The position numbers and the translations under genes were made by a program. Below, one piece after another: positions 8,446 to 16,311 of a stretch of DNA of 64,000 bases (within the stretch, counting starts at the first letter, position 1; the number at the start of each line of letters is the position of its first letter). Source of the stretch: Pengzhenrongella frigida. GTDB taxonomy: Bacteria > Actinomycetota > Actinomycetes > Actinomycetales > Cellulomonadaceae. Under the pieces are notes generated by a model, which worked only from the letters and a program-made list of their open reading frames with translations, searched no databases and was not told the DNA's origin. Where the stretch lies: contig NZ_SDWW01000003.1 in NCBI RefSeq assembly GCF_004168625.1, positions 1 through 64,000 of the forward strand. The letters are read 5' to 3'.

Positions 8446-9678
8446 TCAGCCCTCGATCGGTGCCACGTCCTCGAGGGACTCGTCCTCCTGGTCCTCGGTC
8501 ATCGGCGGGTCGATCGTGCGCAGCCTGGAGAAGACGGCCCAGGCCACCGCGACGAGCGGTACGGCGATGACCGCGCCGAGGATGCCTGCCGCGAGGGTTC
8601 CGGCGGTGATGACGAGGGCGACCACGACCGGGTGGAGAGAGACCTGCTTGCCCATCACCAGGGGCTGCAGGATGTGCCCCTCGAACTGGCCGATGAGTGC
8701 GATCCCGACACCGACGACCGCCGCCTGGATCGGCCCGTTGGCCGCCAGTGCCACGATCATGGCGATGACCATCGCCACCGGTGCGCCGATCAGGGGAACG
8801 AACGCGCCGATCAGCACGAGCACCGCCAGCGGCGCCGCGAGCGGCACGCCGATGATGGTGAGCAGGATGAAGGCCAACGCCCCGTCCGACACCGCGATGA
8901 TGACGGTGCCGCGGGTGTAGCCGGAGAAGGTGTACCAGCCGGCCCCTCCCGCGGTCTGCCAGATGGTCCGCGCCCGGGACGGCAGCTGGTTGAGGAACCA
9001 GGTCCACATGTCCGCACCACGGGACAGGAAGAAGACCGTGCAGAAGGTCGCCAGCGCGAGAGCCGCGAACACCTCCACGACGGAACCCGCACCGGCGGCG
9101 GCCTGGCCGGCCAACTCACCGCTGTGCTCCTGGAGCCAGGCCTGCCCGTCGGTGATCCACTGGTTGATCTGGTCGTTGGTGATGACGAACGGCAGCGGAC
9201 CGTCGATGAGGAGGTTCTTGAGGTCCTCGATACCCGTGCCGAACTGCTCGGAGAGATTCACCCACTGGCCGGCGACCGAGACGCCCACATAGGTGAGCAT
9301 GCCCACCAGCGTGAGGATGCCGAGCAGGAGCGAGAGCGCGGTGGCGAGCCCCCTGGGCATGAGTCGGCTGAGGAACTCCACGGCCGGCCGCAGCACGGCG
9401 GTGAACACGAGCGCGATGAAGACCGCGATGACGAGCAGCTGGACGCGGGACGTCACGAAGAAGACCAGCGCGATCGCGGCGACGACGACGAGCAGCCGCC
9501 ACGACACCCCGGCCATCGACCGCAACCAGCGGGGGGAGTTCGGCTCGAAGTCCCTGCTGGACGGGCCGCGACGCACCGCCACAGCGCGGCGTGCGCCCAC
9601 AGGCGCTCCCGCGACACGCCGAGGCGACCCCGGGGAGCTCTCGCTTTCGCCCATGATCGGGCTCTCCTGCTCCGTCAT
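8446..9678 (-). CDS. AI-2E family (TqsA/PerM-like) membrane permease
   Basis: A 410-residue polytopic membrane protein with ~7-8 hydrophobic segments: a pair of helices after residue ~55 (LLVVVAAIALVFF, LLVIAVFIALVF), a soluble loop at ~125-200, and a conserved C-terminal block (ILQPLVMGKQVSLHPVVV) typical of the AI-2E/PF01594 family. Members export small molecules, including autoinducer-2 in some species, but the substrate here is unknown. ATG 9678 is preferred because GGAGAGG lies ~9 nt upstream; ATG 9654 is an alternative. The C-terminus is acidic. The gene is divergent from tRNA-Leu and convergent with dnaE2. Confidence 0.85.
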   Translation of the reverse strand: MTEQESPIMGESESSPGSPRRVAGAPVGARRAVAVRRGPSSRDFEPNSPRWLRSMAGVSWRLLVVVAAIALVFFVTSRVQLLVIAVFIALVFTAVLRPAVEFLSRLMPRGLATALSLLLGILTLVGMLTYVGVSVAGQWVNLSEQFGTGIEDLKNLLIDGPLPFVITNDQINQWITDGQAWLQEHSGELAGQAAAGAGSVVEVFAALALATFCTVFFLSRGADMWTWFLNQLPSRARTIWQTAGGAGWYTFSGYTRGTVIIAVSDGALAFILLTIIGVPLAAPLAVLVLIGAFVPLIGAPVAMVIAMIVALAANGPIQAAVVGVGIALIGQFEGHILQPLVMGKQVSLHPVVVALVITAGTLAAGILGAVIAVPLVAVAWAVFSRLRTIDPPMTEDQEDESLEDVAPIEG

Positions 9679-9825
9679 CCCGAACCTCTCCACGTCGCAC
9701 CCACGTCGTACCGGCATCCTCGTCGGCGACAGTCTGCACCCCGGCCTCGATGATCGCTCGACCGCCACTCCGTGCTATCTTTACGGCCGCACCTGACGGG
9801 GTTGAACCCCCGTCATGGTCCACTC

Positions 9826-9908
9826 GTCCGGGTGGCGGAATGGCAGACGCGCTAGCTTGAGGTGCTAGTGCCCTTATGGGCGTGAGGGTTCAAGTCCCTT
9901 TCCGGACA
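9826..9908 (+). tRNA. tRNA-Leu (anticodon GAG)
   Basis: A class II tRNA of 83 nt. Acceptor arms GTCCGGG/TCCGGAC pair fully (one G-T). The anticodon stem CTAGC/GCTAG encloses loop TTGAGGT with anticodon GAG. A long variable arm (GTGCCC-TTAT-GGGCGT) and the T-arm GTTCAAGTC follow. The discriminator is A 9908 and CCA is not encoded. A hairpin (GACGGGG-TTGAA-CCCCCGTC) lies just upstream at 9795-9815. Confidence 0.95.
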
Positions 9909-9931
9909 CTCGTTGAGACAGCGAACGACAA

Positions 9932-9970
9932 GGCTCCGACCAGCGGAAACGCATGGGTCGGGGCCTTTGT
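9932..9970 (+). terminator. Intrinsic terminator after tRNA-Leu
   Basis: Stem GGCTCCGACC (9932-9941) pairs with GGTCGGGGCC (9956-9965), with one G-T pair, then TTTGTTG. It sits 23 nt after the tRNA 3' end and is correctly oriented to end the tRNA transcript. Confidence 0.8.
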
Positions 9971-10021
9971 TGTCGGTCCCGGTCGAACCCGCTCCCACCT
10001 CCCGCTCGCCACCTCGGCCGA

Positions 10022-11425
10022 TCACCCGAGATGGGTCGTTTCGGGCGCTGTCGACCAGCAGACCTCTCCGTCGACCATGACGGCGGTCGGCGCGAGACCG
10101 ACGCGGCGGGCCACGCCGTTGGACCCCTGATGGTCCGGGTGGACATGGGCGACCAGCACGTCCACCCCGTGGGCGAACAACCAGTGAGCCATCCCGGTGG
10201 CCGCTTCGGACGCGAAACCCTGCAGCTGGTGGGGCGAGGCGATGACCCAGGCGATCTCGGCGACGACCCGCTCCGGCTCCGCCTGGATCGTCGCCTGAAC
10301 CGTGCCCACCGCCGACCCGGACCGACGATGACGAACCACCCAGTTGCACCATCCCTGGCTTCCGTCGCCGGACGCCCCCCGAACCTGCCGGGCCACGCGT
10401 GCGGACATCTCGGTCCGCGTCGCGGGCCGGCCCCCGATGAACTCGTGGAGGCGCTCGTCGTCGAGCACGCGAACGAGCTCGGCGGTGTGAGCGACGTTCA
10501 GGGGCTCCAGCACGAGTCGAGTGGTCTCGACGCTCTCCGCCACCGGCCAGGCGCGCGGGTCGACGGCGTCCAGGAACGCGTCCGCGGCGCTCCGGAAGGC
10601 GCCGGGCTGTTCGATCCACGGGTAGTGGCCGCAGCGGTCGATCACGACGCAGGAGCCGTTCGGGAAGAGGGCGGCGAGGGCCATCACCGGCGCGACACCG
10701 GTGAAGCAGTCCTGAGCCCCCGCAATGACCAGCACCGGGGCGTCGACCGTGCGGAGCTGTGCCGGCAGGTCGGATGGCGGCTCGACGCCGAAATAGGCCC
10801 TTGCCGCGGCCAGGTTCCAGCGCCCGACGCGCGCATGAGCCTGCTCGCCGGCAGCCCACGTGGCGTATCCCGCCGGCGCGACGACCTGCTGCCATGCGTT
10901 GAACGCGTCCTCGGTGCTCCCGTCCGGCCCCGCAGACAGGGCCGCGAGTGCGGCATCGAAGGCCGGATCGCCGCGCCGGGCGTCGATGAGGGAATCGACA
11001 TCGGAGGCGTCGTCGACCAGGTAGCCGGCCGGCGGTGTGATGAGGAGGAGGCCGGCAACTCGAGCTGCGTACCGGGCCGCGTACGCGATCGCCAGCCGGG
11101 TCCCGGCCGAGTGCGCGACGACGAGGATCTGGTCCACGCCGAGGTGCACGCGCAATGCCTCGATGTCCCCAGCCTGCCGCCAGAACGCGCCCGACTCGGT
11201 GAGCGCGGGGGCGGGGGAGCGTCCGACCCCTCTCAGGTGGGGCACCACGAGCGCACGCCCGCTCGCGAGCCCGGCGAGATCACCGAGGTAGCTGGGGTGC
11301 CGTGCCGCGCCGCCGGCCAGCACGACGATCGCGGCGCGCCCGCTGGAACCTCCCACGGGCAGGCCATGGACGCCGAGCAGGTCGTAGTGGAGCTCAGCTC
11401 CGTCGGATGCCACATAGCTCGCCAC
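10022..11425 (-). CDS. Fused alpha/beta hydrolase - GNAT acetyltransferase
   Basis: A 467-residue two-domain protein. Residues ~1-290 are an alpha/beta hydrolase with nucleophile elbow AHSAG (Ser106), acid Asp239 in GAQD and catalytic His267 in CGHYPW. Residues ~296-467 are a GNAT fold: it opens ETTRLVLEPLN, with an acetyl-CoA loop at QLQGFASEAA and HPDHQGSNGVARRVGL, as in RimJ-like enzymes. The frame is continuous through the join. GTG 11425 is supported by TAGGGT ending 6 nt upstream with no Shine-Dalgarno, a leaderless pattern. Substrates are unknown. Proteins of either half are common singly; the fusion is less usual and could combine deacylation and acetylation of related substrates. Confidence 0.82.
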   Translation of the reverse strand: MASYVASDGAELHYDLLGVHGLPVGGSSGRAAIVVLAGGAARHPSYLGDLAGLASGRALVVPHLRGVGRSPAPALTESGAFWRQAGDIEALRVHLGVDQILVVAHSAGTRLAIAYAARYAARVAGLLLITPPAGYLVDDASDVDSLIDARRGDPAFDAALAALSAGPDGSTEDAFNAWQQVVAPAGYATWAAGEQAHARVGRWNLAAARAYFGVEPPSDLPAQLRTVDAPVLVIAGAQDCFTGVAPVMALAALFPNGSCVVIDRCGHYPWIEQPGAFRSAADAFLDAVDPRAWPVAESVETTRLVLEPLNVAHTAELVRVLDDERLHEFIGGRPATRTEMSARVARQVRGASGDGSQGWCNWVVRHRRSGSAVGTVQATIQAEPERVVAEIAWVIASPHQLQGFASEAATGMAHWLFAHGVDVLVAHVHPDHQGSNGVARRVGLAPTAVMVDGEVCWSTAPETTHLG

Positions 11426-11493
11426 GACCCGACCCTAGCTACCCCCGTCGGGCGTTCGGACGTCGTCAATTGCGACGAACGGCCGCCCGGTGG

Positions 11494-11922
11494 TCAGGTG
11501 GTCAGAATGCTCGCAACGAAGGCGTCGAGTGCCGAATCGAACCGGTCGCTCTCCATCCCCACGGGAACGCGGACATGGGTCTCGTCCATGAATCGTTCGA
11601 GCGGTTCGGCCGGGGCAGCCAGCAGTGCGGTGCCGAGGGCCCCCGTCAGGGAGAGGAGCAGGTAGTCGAGGTCCTCGTCCCGCCAGATGTGCACGTCGCC
11701 GTCGCCCGCGGCGGAGTCCTGGTCGGAGACGAGGCCCTGGTCAAAGAGGTCGCGAGCCAGCAACCACGTGGTCGTCGAATCCCCGCAGACGAATTCGGCA
11801 TGAATGGCGAACGGGTCGGACGCGCGGTACCCGAGTTCGATGGCCACATCGGTCGTGGTCGAGTCCGAGAGTATGAGGTGTGCGTGGATCACCGTCGTGA
11901 CGTCGTACGTGTCTTGATTCAT
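11494..11922 (-). CDS. SsgA-family (SALP) cell division / sporulation regulator
   Basis: A 142-residue protein of the SsgA-like family. Diagnostic segments are an N-terminal beta strand, ASDPFAIHAEF, WLLARDLFDQGL, GDVHIW, ALLAAPAEPLERFM and a final hydrophobic helix. In Streptomyces these proteins position the divisome (SsgB recruits FtsZ) and control sporulation septation. In non-sporulating Micrococcales a single SsgB-like copy probably acts in division. GGAGGA 5 nt before ATG 11922 fixes the start. It is divergent from the mycothiol operon, and the 285-bp gap between them holds a perfect 14-bp palindrome. Confidence 0.85.
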   Translation of the reverse strand: MNQDTYDVTTVIHAHLILSDSTTTDVAIELGYRASDPFAIHAEFVCGDSTTTWLLARDLFDQGLVSDQDSAAGDGDVHIWRDEDLDYLLLSLTGALGTALLAAPAEPLERFMDETHVRVPVGMESDRFDSALDAFVASILTT

Positions 11923-12028
11923 GCGGGTCCTCCATCTCGGTGCCCGAACGCTAGGGGACGAAGGTCCTGTGTCTCTTCAGCCGTGCTCATCTGTCACCCG
12001 TACGGCCGCAACCAATACGGACCAAGCC

Positions 12029-12042
12029 GCACAAATTTGTGC
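12029..12042. promoter_or_regulatory. Perfect 14-bp palindrome, candidate operator
   Basis: GCACAAATTTGTGC is fully self-complementary and AT-rich in the middle against a ~70% GC background. It lies between the divergent ssgA-like and mscR genes, 107 bp and 165 bp from their starts. The regulator is unknown. A related GTTGTGCACAAC palindrome occurs at 59791. Confidence 0.5.
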
Positions 12043-12133
12043 ATGCCCGCTACCCCGCGGCAGTCAACCAGAGCGATTCGCGGTGGGCTCTCGTGATCGG
12101 TCGACCAGGCCCCGCGAAACGATGTGCTCGCGG

Positions 12134-12161
12134 TTGCCCGCGCGGTGCGGCTCCGTAGTCT
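12134..12161 (+). promoter_or_regulatory. Candidate promoter of the mscR operon
   Basis: TTGCCC at 12134-12139 and TAGTCT at 12156-12161, separated by 16 bp, would give a start near 12168 and a ~40-nt leader containing GAGGAG just before ATG 12207. Confidence 0.5.
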
Positions 12162-12206
12162 GTGGGTCCGCCACCGCATCGCCCACGCCACCGCAGAGGA
12201 GACCGC

Positions 12207-13289
12207 ATGCCCAGCGTCGTCAAGGGAGTCATCGCGCGAGCCAAGGGGGCGCCGGTCGAGACCGTCGAGATCATCGTGCCGGATCCCGGTCCGGGTGAGG
12301 CCGTCGTCACGATCGAGGCCTGCGGGGTCTGCCACACCGACGTGCACTACCGCGACGGCGGCATCAATGACGAGTTCCCGTTCCTGCTCGGCCATGAGGC
12401 CGCCGGTGTCGTCGAGGCCGTCGGTGCGGGCGTCACCGACGTCGCTCCCGGCGACTTCGTGATCCTCAACTGGCGCGCGGTCTGCGGCCAGTGCCGGGCC
12501 TGCGCCAAGGGCAAGCCGCAGTACTGCTTCAACACCTACAACGCCACCCAGAAGATGACGCTGACGGACGGAACCGAGCTGTCGCCCGCCCTGGGGATCG
12601 GCGCCTTCATCGAGAAGACCCTGGTGGCCTCGGGGCAGTGCACCAAGGTCGACCGGGCCGATCCGGCCGCCGTCGGCCTGCTCGGGTGCGGAGTGATGGC
12701 GGGCTTCGGTGCTGCGGTCAACACCGGCGGGGTCACCCGGGGAGACTCGGTCGCAGTGATCGGCTGCGGTGGGGTCGGCAACGCGGCGATCGCCGGTGCC
12801 GTCGTGGCCGGAGCGACGACGATCATCGCGGTGGACGTGGACGAACGGAAGCTCGAGCGGGCCCGGAGCTTCGGCGCCACCCACACCGTGAACTCGGCGA
12901 CCACCGACGCCGTCGAAGCCATCCGGGAGCGCACCGGCGGGTACGGCGCAGACGTGGTGATCGACGCCGTCGGGCGGCCCGAGACGTACGAGCAGGCGTT
13001 CTACGCCCGAGACCTGGCCGGCACCGTCGTCCTGGGGGGGGTGCCCACGCCCGACCTGGAGGTCACCTTGCCGATGATCGAGATCTTCGGTCGCGGCGGT
13101 GCGCTGAAGTCCTCCTGGTACGGCGACTGCCTGCCCAGCAGGGATTTCCCGATGCTGGTCGACCTCTACCGTCAGGGCCGGTTCGACCTGGGGGCGTTCG
13201 TGTCCGAGACGATCGGCCTCGGTGACGTCGAGTCCGCCTTCGAGAAGATGCGCACCGGCGAGGTCCTGCGCTCGGTCGTCGTCCTGTGA
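12207..13289 (+). CDS. mscR: S-(hydroxymethyl)mycothiol dehydrogenase (formaldehyde dehydrogenase)
   Basis: A 360-residue zinc-dependent medium-chain dehydrogenase of the mycothiol-dependent formaldehyde dehydrogenase type. The catalytic zinc ligands are Cys42 (GVCHTD), His63 (GHEAAG) and a Cys in LLGCGVM. The structural zinc lobe is [15 protein letters not shown]. The NAD site is [14 protein letters not shown]. It oxidises the spontaneous formaldehyde-mycothiol adduct and also shows S-nitrosomycothiol reductase activity in relatives. ATG 12207 follows GAGGAG. The partner MBL hydrolase overlaps by 4 nt (GTGA), and mshC at 23.3 kb shows that mycothiol is made. The symbol follows the mycobacterial name. 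Confidence 0.9.
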   Translation: MPSVVKGVIARAKGAPVETVEIIVPDPGPGEAVVTIEACGVCHTDVHYRDGGINDEFPFLLGHEAAGVVEAVGAGVTDVAPGDFVILNWRAVCGQCRACAKGKPQYCFNTYNATQKMTLTDGTELSPALGIGAFIEKTLVASGQCTKVDRADPAAVGLLGCGVMAGFGAAVNTGGVTRGDSVAVIGCGGVGNAAIAGAVVAGATTIIAVDVDERKLERARSFGATHTVNSATTDAVEAIRERTGGYGADVVIDAVGRPETYEQAFYARDLAGTVVLGGVPTPDLEVTLPMIEIFGRGGALKSSWYGDCLPSRDFPMLVDLYRQGRFDLGAFVSETIGLGDVESAFEKMRTGEVLRSVVVL

Positions 13290-13921
13290 GCGCGACTGTG
13301 CTGCGCGTGGACCGGGTCGTCACCTCGGGCACGTTCAGCCTGGACGGCGGGACGTGGGACGTCGACAACAACGTCTGGGTGCTCGGCGACGACGACGAGT
13401 GCCTGGTCATCGATGCTGCGCACGACGCCGAGCCGATCCTGGCCGCGGTGGACGGACGCCGGGTGGTCGCGATCCTGCTCACCCACGGGCACGACGACCA
13501 CCTCGGCGCGATCGAGGCGCTCGCGACGGCCACCGGGGCTCCGACCGCGCTGCATCCGGCCGATCGGGACCTGTGGGACATGTCCACCCCGGTCGCCCCG
13601 GATCGCGACCTGGCCGACGGCGACGTGGTCACGGTGGGAGGCGTCGAGGTCCGCGTCCTGCACACCCCGGGCCACAGCTGGGGCGCGTGCTGCTTCGTCG
13701 TGCCGGTGCTCGGCGTGGTGTTCACCGGCGACACGCTGTTCGCCGGGGGACCGGGGGCCACCGGGCGGTCCTTCTCGGACTTCCCGACGATCATCGAGTC
13801 CATCAGCGCCCAGCTGCTGACCCTGCCGTCGCAGACGGTCGTCCATACCGGGCACGGTGACGACACCACGATCGGCGCCGAAGCTCCCCACCTGGCCGAA
13901 TGGGTCGCTCGCGGTCACTGA
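13286..13921 (+). CDS. MBL-fold hydrolase, mycothiol-dehydrogenase partner
   Basis: A 211-residue metallo-beta-lactamase fold protein with the HGHDDH metal signature at residues 67-72, a second ligand in HTPGHSWG and the bridging Asp in [10 protein letters not shown]. It resembles glyoxalase II-like hydrolases. Its GTG overlaps the mscR stop (GTGA), a pairing conserved in Actinobacteria. Context suggests it hydrolyses S-formylmycothiol, the product of MscR, to formate and mycothiol; that assignment is inferred from synteny. It is the last gene before the non-coding interval at 13.9-14.3 kb. Confidence 0.87.
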   Translation: MSATVLRVDRVVTSGTFSLDGGTWDVDNNVWVLGDDDECLVIDAAHDAEPILAAVDGRRVVAILLTHGHDDHLGAIEALATATGAPTALHPADRDLWDMSTPVAPDRDLADGDVVTVGGVEVRVLHTPGHSWGACCFVVPVLGVVFTGDTLFAGGPGATGRSFSDFPTIIESISAQLLTLPSQTVVHTGHGDDTTIGAEAPHLAEWVARGH

Positions 13922-13933
13922 GACCGGCCCGGC

Positions 13934-13962
13934 TTGGTCCACACTGCTTCGGGTGTTATGCT
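13934..13962 (+). promoter_or_regulatory. Candidate sigma-70-type promoter of the 13.97 kb small RNA
   Basis: TTGGTC (13934-13939), a 17-bp spacer and TATGCT (13957-13962) form a good vegetative promoter. Its predicted start is about 13969, and no open reading frame with a credible start follows for over 350 nt. Confidence 0.55.
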
Positions 13963-13968
13963 CAACGG

Positions 13969-14272
13969 GCTCAAGGCGCAGCCGATAGGTTGTGTGAACG
14001 CGTACGACAAGCGTTCGAGCAGTATTCGGTTCTCACGGTGGTGCCAGCATCCCGTCGTGAATAATCGGCTCGGCCACGGAACGCGCTCCTTGTGAGGAGC
14101 GGACGGACGGGGACCGGGTGGCTCGTCACTGACAGCCCCCAAGATGGCCGGGGGCGGTTCAAGCCGCGCGAGACAAGAACAAGCGGGCGCGGTGGGCAGT
14201 GGCGTGGAGATGCTGGCCCAAGATGTAGGGCTCTGGCCCCGATCTGCCGAGAGGCGAGATCGGGGCCTTTGT
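13969..14272 (+). ncRNA. Candidate ~300-nt structured small RNA
   Basis: The 410-bp gap between the MBL and PP2C genes holds a promoter at 13934-13962 and a strong terminator at 14235-14272. Between them are no convincing genes but several local hairpins: CGCTCC-TTGTGA-GGAGCG (about 14084-14101), a GCCCCC/GGGGGC stem at about 14135-14155, and a GGGC-AG/CT-GGCCC stem near 14195-14220. The predicted size of ~304 nt is similar to the Ms1/6S-like RNA of mycobacteria (about 300 nt), but I cannot show homology. It does not match tmRNA, RNase P RNA or SRP RNA. Alternatively it is an attenuated leader of the PP2C gene. Confidence 0.45.
14235..14272 (+). terminator. Strong intrinsic terminator
   Basis: GGCCCCGATCT (14235-14245) pairs perfectly with AGATCGGGGCC (14257-14267), and the inner GCC/GGC extends the stem. 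TTTGTC follows. It lies 66 nt before the PP2C start, so it ends the upstream transcript rather than that gene. Confidence 0.85.
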
Positions 14273-14338
14273 CATTCGTACCGGGTCGGGTTGTGCGATT
14301 CCCTGCCCGGAGGTGTCCCGTCGCGGCAAGATGTGAGC

Positions 14339-16264
14339 GTGGGGGACGACACGGGGAAGGCAGCGCTGCCGGGCTCCGCCGGGGTGACCCCGGACGGCTT
14401 CGCCGACGTGCCCCTGGACGGCTTCGCCATGGAGCCCCTGGACGGCTTCGCCATGGTGCCCCTGGACGGCTTCGCGACACCCCCGGACGGCTTCGCTTCT
14501 GCTCAGCTCGACGGTGTCGCCCTGTCACCGGCGCAGCCGGCCGGAGATCTGCTGCCCGCAGCCCCGGACGAGGAGCTCGACGGGTTCGCCGCGATGGCCC
14601 GCCAGCTGCTGCACGTCTCGATCGCACTCGTGTCGCTCGACGACGGTGATCGGCAGGTCTTTCCCGGGGCCGCCGGCCTCATCGAACCGCTCGCGACCAC
14701 CCGCGCCGCCCAGGGGGCACCCGCCTTCGGTCACCAGGTCGTGAGCACCGGGCGTCCGCTGGTCGTTCCGGACGCTCGCGCAGGAGGTAGAGCGCCGGCA
14801 GACACGGCAGACGGGGACCTGCGGGTCGGGGCGTTCGCCGGGATTCCGCTCGTCGATGCCCGCGGCCGGGTGGTCGGCGCGTTGTGCGCGATCGAGCACG
14901 AGCCTCGGGAGTTCTCTGCCGGCGACCTGACCACCTTGAGCGAGATCGCCGCAGCCTGTTCGTGGTCCCTCGTCCGGCGACAGATCGTGAGCGGCCTGCA
15001 GGAGGCGACGCATGCCGCGATCCGCGCGACCAGGCAGTCGCGACTGCTGCTTCGATTCAGCGAGGCGATGGTCCACACCACGACCGAGAACGAGGTCCTC
15101 GCCGCCGTCCGAGCCCTCGCCCACAGCGCGCTGGGCGCGGCCGACGGCGAGCTGGCCGCCGGTGACCTCCGCGCGGTGCGGCGCGCTCGGCTGCCGGACC
15201 TGTCCTCGGCCGCCACGACCTGCTGGCTGGCCGTGGATCCGGGCGCCGACCTCCCGGGGCCGCGGGCGATGCGGAGCGGACGCGCTCTGGTCTACACCGA
15301 CCAGACCGCGTTCCTTGCCGACTTCCCGCACCTTCGCGACGACCCGACGTGGGCGGCTGGAGGTTCGCGGGCGTTCCTGCCGCTCAGCGCGAGCGGGCGA
15401 CCGCTCGGCTGGCTCGGGCTGGGCTGGCGGGCCCCGCGCCGGATGGACGACGACGTCCGCGAGCTCCTGTCGACGCTGGCGCGCACGACGTCGCAGGCGA
15501 TGCAGCGCGCAGCCCTCATCCAGCAGCGCCGCGAGGTCGCCCACACGCTTCAGGACGCGCTCCTGAGCACGCTGCCGGTCGTACCGGGCCTGGAGCTGGC
15601 AGCCAGGTACAACCCGGCGAGCGCGTCGGACAAGGTCGGCGGCGACTGGTACGACGCGCTGGCGTTCCCCCGGTCGACCACCTTGGTGATCGGGGACGTT
15701 GCGGGCCACGATGTGGCCGCCGCTGCGGAGATGGGGCAGCTGCGCAGCATCCTGCGCGGCTTCGCGATCGACCGGGACGACTCCCCGTCCGAGCTGTTGG
15801 GCCGCCTCGACCGGGCGAACCTCGCGCTGGGGTCCGGCACGGTCGCCACTGCCCTGGTCGCGCGGCTGGAGGCGACCGATCCCGACGACTCGACGGGAGC
15901 CCGGCTCACGTGGTCCAGCGCGGGCCACTACGCGCCCTTGCTCGTACACCCCGACGGGCGCACGGCGCAGCTCACCGGCCGGTCCGACCTCCTGCTCGGG
16001 GTCGACGGCAGCGCGCAACGACACACCTGGGTCGATCGGGTGCCCAGCGGATCGACCCTGCTGATGTTCACCGACGGGCTGATCGAGCTCCGCGGCCACC
16101 GGGTCGGCGAGCGGCTCGAGGTGCTCCGGCGGGAGGCCGCACGAGTCGCGGGGGAGCCGCTCGACCGCCTGCTCGACGCGGTGCTCGTCGCGATGGCCCA
16201 CAGGGACGACCAGGACGACGTCGCCGTGCTGGCCGCGCGACCGCTCGACCCGGCCGCGACGTAG
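14339..16264 (+). CDS. GAF-domain PP2C (SpoIIE-type) serine phosphatase
   Basis: A ~641-residue protein. An N-terminal repeat tail comes first, then a GAF domain (ARQLLHVSIALVSLDDGDRQ through VVGALCAIE), a second GAF-like region and a C-terminal PP2C/SpoIIE domain (VGGDWYDAL, VIGDVAGHDVAAAAEMGQLR, LLMFTDGLIELR, HRDDQDDVAVL) with the metal-binding aspartates present. Such proteins dephosphorylate anti-anti-sigma factors in partner-switching stress pathways; no partner is nearby. The start is uncertain: CAAGAT ends 6 nt before GTG 14339, favouring a leaderless start, and GTG 14333 is an alternative. The N-terminus carries five DGFA repeats. Confidence 0.85.
   Translation: MGDDTGKAALPGSAGVTPDGFADVPLDGFAMEPLDGFAMVPLDGFATPPDGFASAQLDGVALSPAQPAGDLLPAAPDEELDGFAAMARQLLHVSIALVSLDDGDRQVFPGAAGLIEPLATTRAAQGAPAFGHQVVSTGRPLVVPDARAGGRAPADTADGDLRVGAFAGIPLVDARGRVVGALCAIEHEPREFSAGDLTTLSEIAAACSWSLVRRQIVSGLQEATHAAIRATRQSRLLLRFSEAMVHTTTENEVLAAVRALAHSALGAADGELAAGDLRAVRRARLPDLSSAATTCWLAVDPGADLPGPRAMRSGRALVYTDQTAFLADFPHLRDDPTWAAGGSRAFLPLSASGRPLGWLGLGWRAPRRMDDDVRELLSTLARTTSQAMQRAALIQQRREVAHTLQDALLSTLPVVPGLELAARYNPASASDKVGGDWYDALAFPRSTTLVIGDVAGHDVAAAAEMGQLRSILRGFAIDRDDSPSELLGRLDRANLALGSGTVATALVARLEATDPDDSTGARLTWSSAGHYAPLLVHPDGRTAQLTGRSDLLLGVDGSAQRHTWVDRVPSGSTLLMFTDGLIELRGHRVGERLEVLRREAARVAGEPLDRLLDAVLVAMAHRDDQDDVAVLAARPLDPAAT
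14393..14520 (+). repeat. 21-24-bp in-frame repeats (DGFA) in PP2C N-terminus
   Basis: Units of 24, 24, 24, 21 and 24 bp, plus a partial unit, each begin GACGGCTTCG and encode (L)DGFAxxPL-like segments. A sixth related ELDGFAAMA occurs at the start of the GAF domain itself (about 14577), so the array looks like an amplified copy of that segment. Confidence 0.88.
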
Positions 16265-16311
16265 CCCGGGCCACGCGGCCGGGTCGACGAAGGACCACCG
16301 ACCGCCGACCC

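Noticed and set aside
6676-9753. Long rightward frame bridging dnaE2 and the AI-2E permease gene
   Set aside because: It crosses two well-supported genes in other frames and shows no recognisable domain.
9795-9815. Hairpin before tRNA-Leu as a terminator of an upstream gene
   Set aside because: The upstream gene is divergent, and the stem is not followed by a T-run. It is more likely part of the tRNA precursor leader.
14018-14040. Second SOS-like site (gttcga) in the small-RNA region
   Set aside because: Only one half-site is present; the matching TCGAAC at correct spacing is absent.
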